Assembly (NCBI GenBank): GCA_002841765.1 | Contig: PHAV01000017.1 | Span: 1-62,864 of the forward strand | Direction: 5' to 3' | DNA length: 62,864 nucleotides | Source of the DNA: Deltaproteobacteria bacterium HGW-Deltaproteobacteria-4 | GTDB taxonomy: Bacteria > Desulfobacterota > Desulfuromonadia > Desulfuromonadales > UBA2197 | Part shown: piece by piece, positions 25,250 through 33,736 of the stretch | Layout of the letters: each line of letters begins with the position of its first letter | How positions within the stretch are numbered: the stretch's first letter is position 1 | Position numbers and translations under genes: made by a program | Notes under the pieces: model-generated | The model's input: the letters and a program-made list of their open reading frames with translations, nothing else | Databases searched by the model: none | What the model was told of the DNA's origin: nothing

Positions 25250-26975
25250 AAACACGAAAGGCCTGTCACGCCGGAATTTCATGGCGATTGCCGGTGGTGC
25301 GGCCGGTCTGGCCGCCGTGGCCGCCATGGGGTTCTCCGCACGGGATGGAGAGATAGGCGGAAATATCGCTGAAATCGATATCGACAAAATGACCTATTCC
25401 GAAAATGAAGCGGATGTGCTGGTGATCGGCAGTGGCATGGCGGGGCTCTTTGCCGCAGTCAAGGCCTATGACGCCGGGGCGAAAGTGCTGATGGTCTCCA
25501 AGGGGAGGCTGGGGGCTTCGGGACAGACACCCTTTGCCAAAGGAATCTTCGCCTACGATCCGGCCAAGGAAAAAGTAGGCCTCGATGAGTTTGTGGCTAC
25601 GGTCTCCCGCTCTGCACTCGGCACCAATAATCCGGTCTTTACCCGGCAGATGGCCGAGCACTCTCTGGCCCGGGTCAAGGAGTTGCGGGAATGGGGTTTT
25701 TTTGACTCACCCCTGTACTTCAATTCGTTCAGCAAACCGCTGAACGAGCGTGGAATTGCAGTTATCGAACGGGTCATGCTGACTCATCTGGTCAAGGAAA
25801 ACGGGAAAATTGTCGGGGCTGCCGGTTTCAGTCTTGATGAAGCAAAGGTTCACTTCTTCACCGCCAAAAGCGTAATCCTCTGCACCGGAGCCGGTGGTTT
25901 CAAGCCCAATGGTTTTCCCATCTGCGACCTGACCCATGACGGGACGATGATGGCCTATGAAATCGGCGCTAAGGTCACCGGCAAAGAGTGGAACGACGGC
26001 CATGTGGGGTCAGCGACCAACTCTGCGGCCTGTTTTGACGGCTGGCATGGCATGTTCGAAAGAAAACCGGACACAACAGGAGTAGAGGTTCATCACGACC
26101 TGGGGGTAGAAGATTGCTACCAGGCATATATGCAGGGCAACCCCATGGCAGGTGGCCCTCCGGGGCAAGGAAGAGGAAGAATCGTCACAGGCGGCCCCTT
26201 TCGGCCGAAAGAATTTGCTGAGGATCAGAGCCGCAGACCTCCACCGCCCGGTGGTGACTCAAAAAAGGGTGGTCCGCCTCCCGGCAGAGGTGGGGGGGCC
26301 TCTGTCGCCGGCTCATCCGCCGGTATGTCTATTCATAAATCGGAGGGGCTGGTGCCGATCAACGACCAGGGCGCCACCAATATCCCCGGGCTCTTCGCCG
26401 CCGGAGACGCGCTCGGCTCCCATATGGCGGGCGGCATCTATACCCAGGGTGGCTCTTCACTGGCCGGATCTGCAGTTCAGGGTGCCATTGCCGGCGAAGC
26501 GGCGCAGAGTTATGCGACCGGCCTGGCGATGCCGGTAATTTCCAGAAACAGACGCAAGGAAATCGAGGCCGATATTCTGGCACCACTGAAAAGGAAACAA
26601 GGCTACGGGCCGGCCTGGGTGACCCAGACCCTGCAGGGGGTCATGATCCCCAACTTTGTGCTGTATATCAAAAAGGAGAAAATGCTGACTGCGGCCCTGG
26701 CCTATATTGAAGAGCTGCGGGATCATCATCGGCCGATGCTGCGCGCCGCCGACCTGCATGAACTCCGGCTGGCCCATGAAACCGCCAACATGATTCTGAA
26801 TGCCGAGATGAAACTGCGGGCTTCAATCATGCGCACAGAGAGCAGGTGCAGCCACTATCGACTCGATTACCCTGAGGTGGACACTGAAAACTGGAATGCC
26901 TGGATCAATATCTACAAAGGAAGTGATGGTTCGATGCAGTTGGAAAAACAGGCTTTCGGGACGTGGCCATCGTGA
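25236..26975 (+). CDS. Tat-exported FAD-dependent reductase (fumarate reductase/APS reductase flavoprotein-like)
   Basis: A 579-residue flavoprotein with a twin-arginine signal (SRRNFMAIAGGAAGLAAVAA). FAD motifs include VLVIGSGMAGLFAAVKA and GLFAAGDALGSHMAGGIYTQ, and the C-terminal helical domain carries RTESRCSHYRLDYPE, as in fumarate-reductase/succinate-dehydrogenase and AprA-type subunits. The His that binds FAD covalently in SdhA is absent (GASGQTPFAKG), so FAD should be non-covalent. A Gly/Pro/Arg-rich insertion lies at about residues 306-358 (e.g. RRPPPPGGDS, GGPPPGRGGG). The start at 25236 has GGAG at the right distance and overlaps the cytochrome gene by 14 nt. The periplasmic substrate is unknown; urocanate, fumarate or an enoate are possibilities by family. 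Confidence 0.85.
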   Translation: METSENTKGLSRRNFMAIAGGAAGLAAVAAMGFSARDGEIGGNIAEIDIDKMTYSENEADVLVIGSGMAGLFAAVKAYDAGAKVLMVSKGRLGASGQTPFAKGIFAYDPAKEKVGLDEFVATVSRSALGTNNPVFTRQMAEHSLARVKELREWGFFDSPLYFNSFSKPLNERGIAVIERVMLTHLVKENGKIVGAAGFSLDEAKVHFFTAKSVILCTGAGGFKPNGFPICDLTHDGTMMAYEIGAKVTGKEWNDGHVGSATNSAACFDGWHGMFERKPDTTGVEVHHDLGVEDCYQAYMQGNPMAGGPPGQGRGRIVTGGPFRPKEFAEDQSRRPPPPGGDSKKGGPPPGRGGGASVAGSSAGMSIHKSEGLVPINDQGATNIPGLFAAGDALGSHMAGGIYTQGGSSLAGSAVQGAIAGEAAQSYATGLAMPVISRNRRKEIEADILAPLKRKQGYGPAWVTQTLQGVMIPNFVLYIKKEKMLTAALAYIEELRDHHRPMLRAADLHELRLAHETANMILNAEMKLRASIMRTESRCSHYRLDYPEVDTENWNAWINIYKGSDGSMQLEKQAFGTWPS

Positions 26976-27001
26976 GTTGTCAGATCAGATTGCGGTCCCT
27001 C

Positions 27002-27018
27002 CCCGCATCGCGGGTTTT
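27002..27018 (+). terminator. Possible weak terminator after the flavoprotein gene
   Basis: CCCGC-ATC-GCGGG followed by TTTT, 27 nt after the stop. The stem is only 5 bp, so this is a weak call. Confidence 0.35.
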
Positions 27019-27116
27019 CCAGCACGGATTCTTGCTTCTCCATCTTCGGCTGCAATTTGTTTCTTTGTTATTAATGGTTCCATCTCAATTCATCCATATT
27101 GATAAGGAGAATGCAG

Positions 27117-28532
27117 ATGCGTAGATCAATCATGGCCGTCAGTACAGTGCCTTTACTGGCAGTCTTGTTCTATTTGTTCCTGGCAGGCGCTACAGGGGCT
27201 CAGATTCCTCCTTCTGATTGGGGAACTGTTGCCAAAGCCACCAAAAACATTGTAGTCAACATCAAAGTCATTAAGCTTTATTCCCAAAAAGGTAACTCCA
27301 AGGAGATAGGCGTTACCGACAAAAGAGATGATTTGCCAAGCGAAAATGAGCCGTCCGTGGGAGAGGGACTGTCACCCCGCTCCTATAAGGAACAGGCTTC
27401 CGGTTCGGGCTTCATCATCAGCAATGATGGATATATCCTGACAAATAGCCATGTTGTGGATGGTGCTGCCCGAGTAAAAGTGAATCTTTCCGACGGGCGA
27501 TCTTTTGCGGCAGTCATAAAGGGGCTTGACAGAAAACTCGATCTTGCACTCTTGAAGATCGAAGCAGAAGCACCGCTTCCGGTGGCGAATCTCGGTGACA
27601 GCGATCTTCTAAACGTCGGCGATGGAGTGATCGCAATAGGCAACCCCTTTGGGCTTACGCAGACGGTAACGGCTGGAATAGTCAGCGCCACCGGGAGAAT
27701 GCTCTATGAAAATAACCCCGACAATTTCATTCAAACCGATGCCTCGATAAATCCCGGTAACTCGGGCGGTCCGCTGGTCAACAGCCGTGGTGAAGTTGTC
27801 GGAATCAATACTGCCAAGATAGCTGGAGGTGATGGGTTGGGCTTTGCCATTCCAATTAATGTGGTAAAGACAGTCCTCTCCCAGTTGAAAGAGACCGGTC
27901 AGGTGAAAAGGGGCTGGATTGGTTGTTCCTTTCAGCCCCTTACTCCAGATCTAGCCAAATCGTTTGGAGCGCCCAACTCTGAAGGGTTACTTATTGCGAA
28001 TATCGACAAGGGGCATTCCGCCGATCGTGCCGGATTCAGGCGTGGTGATTTAATTCTGGAGTTTGATGGAAAGATCATTCGAAATATAAGTGATTTCGTC
28101 AGTATTTTTCATGCCACTCCTGTCGGGAAGAAAGTCGCAGTGGTGTTATTGCGTAATAATAAACGGGAAAGTGCAGAGGTCTTGATCGAAGATCTTAATG
28201 AAGTAAAGGCAAGCGAGCGGAAAAGTCTCGTGTATGAAAAACTTGGTCTCATGGTCGTCGATTATTCTGATGGGGAACCCCGCAACATTGCGGATAAAGA
28301 GGCGAATGGACTCCTGGTTGCTAGTATTAAATTGGGGGGAGTTGCAGATGAGGCCGGAATAAAGGAGGGGGATGTCGTTAAAGATGTTGACGGAAACTCC
28401 ATCGACGGATTCGTTTCATTTGAAAAGGCCATGAATGACCACAATCCCTCAATACCCCTACGATTTCTGATCTTTCGAGGGGGTAGCTGGATATACATCA
28501 CTTTACAGCCTGACCGAGTGCTTGCAGTTTAG
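27117..28532 (+). CDS. HtrA/DegP-like periplasmic serine protease with two PDZ domains
   Basis: A 471-residue S1C protease with a signal peptide (MRRSIMAVSTVPLLAVLFYL, FLAGATGA). The catalytic triad is visible: H112 (TNSHVVDGA), D142 (DRKLDLALLKI), S216 (NPGNSGGPLV). Two PDZ domains follow: about 270-355 (GWIGCSFQPLTPDLAKSFG, GHSADRAGFRRGDLILEFDG) and 380-465 (LGGVADEAGIKEGDVVKDVD). Such proteases degrade or refold damaged envelope proteins. AAGGAG sits 7 nt before ATG 27117, favouring it over ATG 27111. It stands downstream of the flavoprotein operon, with a BaeSR-like envelope-stress system about 5 kb away. Confidence 0.93.
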   Translation: MRRSIMAVSTVPLLAVLFYLFLAGATGAQIPPSDWGTVAKATKNIVVNIKVIKLYSQKGNSKEIGVTDKRDDLPSENEPSVGEGLSPRSYKEQASGSGFIISNDGYILTNSHVVDGAARVKVNLSDGRSFAAVIKGLDRKLDLALLKIEAEAPLPVANLGDSDLLNVGDGVIAIGNPFGLTQTVTAGIVSATGRMLYENNPDNFIQTDASINPGNSGGPLVNSRGEVVGINTAKIAGGDGLGFAIPINVVKTVLSQLKETGQVKRGWIGCSFQPLTPDLAKSFGAPNSEGLLIANIDKGHSADRAGFRRGDLILEFDGKIIRNISDFVSIFHATPVGKKVAVVLLRNNKRESAEVLIEDLNEVKASERKSLVYEKLGLMVVDYSDGEPRNIADKEANGLLVASIKLGGVADEAGIKEGDVVKDVDGNSIDGFVSFEKAMNDHNPSIPLRFLIFRGGSWIYITLQPDRVLAV

Positions 28533-28642
28533 GAGTGGAGTTCGGTCACGGGGACAAATCCCCCCGCCGGTCGAAAAAAAGCTCTATTCACGCCGACCAC
28601 GGGTCTCGCTCTTCAATACTTAACAGCGTGTAAATTTTTCCC

Positions 28643-28768
28643 ATGCAACATTATCTCCATGAAGTTGAATTGGTCGTGTCACACTCCAGAACGCATAATA
28701 ATGTCAATGCACTGTTGACTCCGGAACAGCGGGAATTGCTGTCTAATCTCATGGAAAATGGTAGATAG
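28643..28768 (+). CDS. Small ORF, possible remnant of a Spy/CpxP-like protein
   Basis: A 41-codon frame reading MQHYLHEVELVVSHSRTHNN and ending in LTPEQRELLSNLMENGR. The last part resembles the LTxxQR helix of Spy/CpxP periplasmic proteins, whose genes often lie near envelope-stress genes. No convincing ribosome binding site and no signal peptide are present, so it is more likely a 3' remnant than a functional gene. It fills most of the gap between the protease and CotH-like genes. Confidence 0.35.
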   Translation: MQHYLHEVELVVSHSRTHNNVNALLTPEQRELLSNLMENGR

Positions 28769-28825
28769 TTTAGTTAGGAAGAGATAAGCGAAAGCACTTT
28801 TCAAAAACAACAAGGAGAACTCACT

Positions 28826-30478
28826 ATGAGATACCGCTTTCTTCTATTTAGCACAATCAGCCTGTTTATCTTCTCTCTGATCATTGGGTGCAGTGGGGGG
28901 GATATATCATCCGACAGCAACGTAGCAAGCACAAGCAAGCCAGTCATTTCAGCCATGTTCCCGGCGACCACCTACGCAGGGTCATCGGCACAGACTCTTA
29001 CCATTGTGGGAAGCGGCTTTCTAAGCGGAGCCATGGTAAGTTTCAATGGCATCAGTCGCCCGGCTACGTATGTCAGTAACACCCATCTGACGGCTGAACT
29101 CACGACTGAAGAACAGGCAGTAGCGGGTACGTACCCTGTGACCGTTACCAACCCGGAGCCCTCCAGCGGGACATCAAGCAGCCAGGTCTTTACACTTACC
29201 AGCCTGATCTTTGGCGATACTGTCATCGCGACACCTGATTGGACTGCCGAGACGCATGGAAAGCTTAAAGCCCCCGCCATTACGACCAACTTGAGTAAAG
29301 TCTTTGATAACAGCCAGGTACAAAGATTGGATATTACCATCGATGCCAGCAACTGGGCCGTGATGCAGAGCAACCTGACAACACTCAGAACGAAACTGTT
29401 GGCACCGAACAATTATTATCTGATGGATGATCCGATCTGTGTCCCTGGCGAGGTCAAGTATAACGGCAAAGAATGGTATCGGGTCGGTATCAGATATAAG
29501 GGGAACTCCAGCCTTTATGGCGCCAATAGTAACAAGCTCCCCTTTAAGCTGAAGTTTAACGAATTCGAGGATATTTATCCTGCTATCGCCGGGCAACGTT
29601 TCTACGGCATCAAAAAACTAAGTCTCAAAAGCAACTTTAAGGATGAATCAGAAATCCACGAGAATGTCGCAGCCCAACTTTTCCGTGATTTTGGCCTGAA
29701 AAGTTCACACACCTCGCTCTGCAAGCTCTATGTGGATTACGGAAGTGGACCGGTCTACTACGGATTGTACACACTGGTGGAAGAGGTGGATGATACCGTC
29801 ATTAAAACGCAATATGCCGACGATACCGGAAATCTTTATAAGCCGGAGGACGGTGCTGCCTACCTCTCGACAGGAAACTTCAATACTTATGAATTTGCTA
29901 AGAAAACTAACGAAAGCGCCTTAGATTACAGCGATGTGCAGGCACTTTACGATGCGCTGAACTCAAGCCTTCGCCTGACTGACACGGCAACCTGGAAAGC
30001 CAATCTCGAAAAGATTCTTGATGTTCCGATTTTTCTTAAATGGCTTGCGGCGAATAACGTCATGCAGAATTGGGACACCTATGGCGTTATGACACACAAT
30101 TTCTATCTGTATCGAAATCCTGCAACCGGGCTTTTTGAATGGATCCCGTGGGACAATAACGAGGCACTTGCATCAAACAACCGTTGTCTGACTCTGGGCG
30201 CTTCGGAAGTGACATCACAGTGGCCGCTTATCAGGTACCTGCTGGATAATGCTGATTACGCCGCACAATACCGGTTGAATGTGCATGACTTCGCCACAAA
30301 CTATTTCAATGCAACGCGGATGGTCCCTATCTATGCAGCCCAGTCAGATCTGATACGGGAGGCGGTTTTGAGTGAGGGGACTGGATACACGTTTACTTCA
30401 TCCAGCAAGTTTGATGCAGCAATATTAATGTTGAAGAGTCACGTTGCGCTCCGTAATGCGGCGGCACTGGCATATTAG
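28826..30478 (+). CDS. CotH-kinase-family lipoprotein with N-terminal IPT/TIG domain
   Basis: A 550-residue lipoprotein with a lipobox LIIGC. An IPT/TIG Ig-like domain (about 40-130; PVISAMFPATTYAGSSAQTL) precedes a CotH domain (about 165-550). CotH landmarks include VGIRYKGNSSLYG, KLPFKLKFNEF, KLSLKSNFKDESEIHENVA, YYGLYTLVEEVDDT, GNLYKPEDG and WIPWDNNEAL, the last two carrying likely catalytic or metal-binding acidic residues. CotH proteins are atypical secreted kinases that phosphorylate spore-coat or surface proteins; non-spore-forming bacteria use them on unknown extracellular targets. AAGGAG precedes the ATG. A terminator follows directly. Confidence 0.88.
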   Translation: MRYRFLLFSTISLFIFSLIIGCSGGDISSDSNVASTSKPVISAMFPATTYAGSSAQTLTIVGSGFLSGAMVSFNGISRPATYVSNTHLTAELTTEEQAVAGTYPVTVTNPEPSSGTSSSQVFTLTSLIFGDTVIATPDWTAETHGKLKAPAITTNLSKVFDNSQVQRLDITIDASNWAVMQSNLTTLRTKLLAPNNYYLMDDPICVPGEVKYNGKEWYRVGIRYKGNSSLYGANSNKLPFKLKFNEFEDIYPAIAGQRFYGIKKLSLKSNFKDESEIHENVAAQLFRDFGLKSSHTSLCKLYVDYGSGPVYYGLYTLVEEVDDTVIKTQYADDTGNLYKPEDGAAYLSTGNFNTYEFAKKTNESALDYSDVQALYDALNSSLRLTDTATWKANLEKILDVPIFLKWLAANNVMQNWDTYGVMTHNFYLYRNPATGLFEWIPWDNNEALASNNRCLTLGASEVTSQWPLIRYLLDNADYAAQYRLNVHDFATNYFNATRMVPIYAAQSDLIREAVLSEGTGYTFTSSSKFDAAILMLKSHVALRNAAALAY

Positions 30479-30493
30479 TGGAACACTGCAAAC

Positions 30494-30532
30494 ATGGGGG
30501 CATTTTCGCCTGAAGTTCGAGAATGCCCCCAT
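30494..30532 (+). terminator. Intrinsic terminator after the CotH-like gene
   Basis: ATGGGGGCATTTTCG pairs with CGAGAATGCCCCCAT (15 bp, one G-T wobble) around a 9-nt loop, starting 16 nt after the stop. There is little T tail. Confidence 0.65.
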
Positions 30533-30857
30533 TGAAGCTGACCTTTATGCAACGAGTGTCAGGTGAACTATTCAACCGCTCCTTTGGTCACAGTAGGTAG
30601 TCCTGTCGGCGCTGGCACATATGTGTCTGCCCCAGGCGATGCCAGGGTTACGTCAAAAGTTTAGAGTTGAGATTTTTATGCCCTGGCAAATTGTCATTCC
30701 TGCCGCGATTCTGAGCTGGAATCCAGCCTTTAAGCTGCTGAAATCATGGCCCCCGATATAGGCGTCCGGGGATGGCAGATAGAATTTGCGAATACAACAA
30801 TAATTGGTCTTAAATTGAGACACAAAGGGCGTAAAGCAGCCGGTCCTCGTCAAGAAT
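30533..30857. other. Gene-free stretch with degenerate repeat material
   Basis: No frame here has a start, a ribosome binding site and recognisable motifs. A short segment near 30690-30735 (GTCATTCCTGCCG... GGAATCCAGCC) resembles common dispersed intergenic repeats, in degenerate form. It connects the CotH terminator with the polA remnant. Confidence 0.45.
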
Positions 30858-31175
30858 TTAATGCGCCACCCGCCAGTTCTTCCTCACCTCGACCGCAACC
30901 GTTAGCGGCACCGAGAGGCCATCGCCCCTTCCATCTCCTCCTTGACCAATCGCTGCATGATCTCCACCTCTGCCAGCGGCACATCGAAGACCAGTTCATC
31001 GTGGACCTGTAGCAACATCCTGCTCGTCAGTCCTACCTTATTCTGGCGCTTAAAAACATTGACCATCGCCACCTTGATGATGTCGGCCGCCGAGCCCTGC
31101 ATCGGGTAGTTGACGGCGTTGCGTTCGGCGTAGGAGCGGATGCCACCGTTGCTGCTGGTGGCGTCGGCCATGGCC
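30858..31175 (-). pseudogene. polA: DNA polymerase I 3' fragment, frameshifted
   Basis: The minus strand encodes SSNGGIRSYAERNAVNYPMQ, then GSAADIIKVAMVNVF and motif C of family A polymerases, LLQVHDELVFD. The frame then breaks near 30912-30918. The correct continuation (LSVPLTVAVEVRKNWRVAH, stop at 30858-30860) is in another frame. Only about 100 of some 900 residues remain and the 5' side joins unrelated sequence at about 31175. This is a partial duplication or a relic, not the working polA, which must lie elsewhere. Confidence 0.88.
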
Positions 31176-31284
31176 ATCTCACATGAAATCATTATAAAAA
31201 TAATGGGCGAAGGCTGGCACGGCAGACCGGCAACGACAAGATTTTTTCTTAATCCCTCCTCAACAGAACATGTATATTCCTGCG

Positions 31285-31605
31285 TTATTTTTTGACGTGA
31301 CAACGTTCACAATTTCCCTTGGCTTCAAAGGCTTTTTGTCCGTTATGGCAAACACCGCAAAGTTTACCAGCATAAATCTCTTCCATGGTGATCTTTACGG
31401 TTCCCTGCTTCATTTTCGGGAAGAGTCCTTCCTTGTGACAGTCTTTACAGCTGGTGACAGCCTCTTTATGCATTGCACCATCAAAAGTCACGACGCCGGT
31501 TTCACTCCCCTTGAATTCGAGGGTCTTGCCTGAAGAAACGGCGAAAGCGGTGCTGGCAAAAAGAGCAAGAGAAGTGGCTGTAATGACAACGATAAGATTC
31601 CGCAT
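31285..31605 (-). CDS. Periplasmic triheme c7-type cytochrome
   Basis: A 106-residue protein with a signal peptide (MRNLIVVITATSLALFASTA, cleavage after FA) and three haem-binding CxxCH motifs at 53-57 (CKDCH), 83-87 (CGVCH) and 99-103 (CERCH). It fits the c7-type triheme family related to the Geobacter periplasmic cytochromes that move electrons toward the outer surface. The two internal motifs resemble the c(7)-type triheme domain with long spacing. GGAGG lies 9 nt before the ATG. It is monocistronic, on the opposite strand from the ubiD gene. Confidence 0.92.
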   Translation of the reverse strand: MRNLIVVITATSLALFASTAFAVSSGKTLEFKGSETGVVTFDGAMHKEAVTSCKDCHKEGLFPKMKQGTVKITMEEIYAGKLCGVCHNGQKAFEAKGNCERCHVKK

Positions 31606-31828
31606 GGTGTGTGCCTCCTGATGAAGTGTTGGTGTTTAATAATGATACAAAATACCTTGAAATATTAAATCAATCCAGAAAATTAATTATGCCAGTCGAT
31701 TTAATAGCATCCATCTTTCGAGGGCCGTGGCCGACGGAGAAATGTCGATCGCCTCCTTGCTGTTTTCTGGATTGTCGGTGAGAGATTGAAGTAGAGATTG
31801 ACAGCTTGTCGGAATGGGGGAGACTGTC

Positions 31829-31857
31829 TTGCTCCTGTTCGGGAATTACATTAAGAT
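31829..31857 (+). promoter_or_regulatory. Candidate promoter for the ubiD operon
   Basis: TTGCTC (31829-31834), a 17-nt spacer and TAAGAT (31852-31857), ending 34 nt before the GTG start of the UbiD gene. Confidence 0.4.
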
Positions 31858-31891
31858 GAGCCAGTTTTAGAGACCTTTCGAGGAGTCAACC

Positions 31892-33736
31892 GTGGGCTAT
31901 CGCAATCTGCAAGAGGCCGTTCAAGATCTCGAGAAGAACGGGCAGCTGCAACGTATCAATGTCGAGATTTCGGCAAATCAGGAGATCGGACTGATTCAGC
32001 GCCGCGTCTTTGCCGCTGGCGGCCCGGCCCTCCTCTTTACCAACGTCTCGGGTTGTGCCTTCCCCCTCCTCGGCAATCTCTTCGGGACCATGCAGCGTAC
32101 CCGGTTGATCTTTCGCGATGCACTCCCCCGGATTGAGCAGCTGGTCAAGAGTAAGGTCGATCCCATGACCCTGTTGCGCGCCCCCGCCGGGATCCTCCCC
32201 GCCGTGGCCGGAGCCTGGCATCTGCTGCCGAAGAAGGTTGCCGCCGGACCAGTTCTGGCACAGCGCATTGCCCTGTCGCAGTTGCCGCAACTTAAATCGT
32301 GGCCGGATGACGGTGGCGCTTTTATTACCCTCCCCCAGGTCTACAGCGAATCTCCGGCGCGCCCAGGAACAGCGGGGGGGAACCTCGGTATGTACCGGGT
32401 GCAGTTGAGCGGCAATGATTATGACCCGGAGCGAGAAGTCGGGCTGCATTACCAGATACACCGTGGTATCGGTGTCCACCATGCTGAAGCGATCGCACGC
32501 GGCGAGCGGCTGCGCGTCAATATCTTTGTCGGCGGTCCGCCAAGTCTCACTGTCGCTGCCGTCATGCCGCTACCGGAAGGGATGAGCGAACTTTCCTTTG
32601 CCGGCCTCCTCGGCGGCCATCGTCTGGCGATGATTGCGCGTCCCGGCGCCTTGCCGATTCCCGCCGAGGCCGACTTCTGTATCGTCGGCAGCATCGACCC
32701 GCAACGCACCAAAGAGGAAGGCCCTTTTGGCGATCATCTCGGTTACTACAGTCTGCGCCATAATTTCCCCGTCCTCGATGTTGAAGCAGTCTATCACCGA
32801 CCCGGCGCCATCTGGCCCTTTACGACCGTCGGCCGGCCGCCGCAGGAGGATACCATCTTCGGCGCTTTTATCCATGAACTGACCGGCCCGCTGATTCCGA
32901 CGGTCCTGCCCGGGGTCAAGGCGGTGCATGCTGTCGATGCCGCCGGCGTCCATCCTCTCCTCCTTGCTCTCGGCAGCGAGCGCTACGTCCCTTATAGCCG
33001 TGAGCGCCGGCCGATGGAGCTCCTCACCCAGGCCAACGCCATCCTCGGCCAGGGGCAGCTCTCCCTTGCCAAGTTTCTCTTTATTATGGCGCAAGAAGAC
33101 GTACCGGGGCTCGATCTGCACGATGTCAAAAGTTTTTTGACCGCCTTTCTCCAGCGGGTCGACTGGCAGCAAGATCTGCACTTTCAGACCCACACCACCA
33201 TCGATACCCTCGATTACAGCGGCAGTGGCCTCAATCAGGGCTCAAAGGTCGTTCTTGCTGCCGCCGGTGCTATGCGGCGCGAGCTGCCAACGACGATCCC
33301 GCCAGACCTCCGCCTCCCCGCCGATTTCGGTGCGCCGCGGCTCGCTTTTCCTGGCGTTCTGGTGCTGAACGCGCCCGCGGCTGCCGGCCAGCGCGGCCTC
33401 CCTGATCCGCTGATCGATGATTTTTGCACCTCCCTGCCAGAAGACCATCCGGTCAATCGCTTTCCGCTGATCGTTGTGGTCGATGACAGTGATTTTGTTA
33501 GTGCCACCACCGACAATTTTGTCTGGACGACCTTTACCCGCGCCAACCCCGCATCGGATATTTACGGTCTCGGTGCCGCCACCATCGCCCGTCATTGGGG
33601 CTGCCGCGGCTCTCTGGTCATCGATGCCCGAGCCAAGCCCCACCATGCCCCTCCGCTGATCGAAGATCCGGCGCTGGTGCGCAAGATCGAAGCATTGGCA
33701 ACGTCAAACGGCCCCCTGGCCGGGCTCTTTAAATGA
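31892..33736 (+). CDS. UbiD-family decarboxylase
   Basis: A 614-residue prenyl-FMN-dependent (de)carboxylase. Conserved UbiD stretches include LQRINVEI, GGNLGMYRVQL, HYQIHRGIGVHH, NIFVGGPPSL, DFCIVGSIDPQ, EEGPFGDHLGYYS and DVEAVYHRPGAIW. The Glu in EEGPFGDH belongs to the catalytic Arg-Glu-Glu set. These enzymes need prenyl-FMN made by UbiX, for which no gene is adjacent. In quinone pathways UbiD removes the ring carboxylate; a role on another aromatic or enoic acid is equally possible. The start is GTG with GAGGAG upstream. The next gene overlaps by 4 nt (ATGA), indicating translational coupling. Confidence 0.9.
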   Translation: MGYRNLQEAVQDLEKNGQLQRINVEISANQEIGLIQRRVFAAGGPALLFTNVSGCAFPLLGNLFGTMQRTRLIFRDALPRIEQLVKSKVDPMTLLRAPAGILPAVAGAWHLLPKKVAAGPVLAQRIALSQLPQLKSWPDDGGAFITLPQVYSESPARPGTAGGNLGMYRVQLSGNDYDPEREVGLHYQIHRGIGVHHAEAIARGERLRVNIFVGGPPSLTVAAVMPLPEGMSELSFAGLLGGHRLAMIARPGALPIPAEADFCIVGSIDPQRTKEEGPFGDHLGYYSLRHNFPVLDVEAVYHRPGAIWPFTTVGRPPQEDTIFGAFIHELTGPLIPTVLPGVKAVHAVDAAGVHPLLLALGSERYVPYSRERRPMELLTQANAILGQGQLSLAKFLFIMAQEDVPGLDLHDVKSFLTAFLQRVDWQQDLHFQTHTTIDTLDYSGSGLNQGSKVVLAAAGAMRRELPTTIPPDLRLPADFGAPRLAFPGVLVLNAPAAAGQRGLPDPLIDDFCTSLPEDHPVNRFPLIVVVDDSDFVSATTDNFVWTTFTRANPASDIYGLGAATIARHWGCRGSLVIDARAKPHHAPPLIEDPALVRKIEALATSNGPLAGLFK

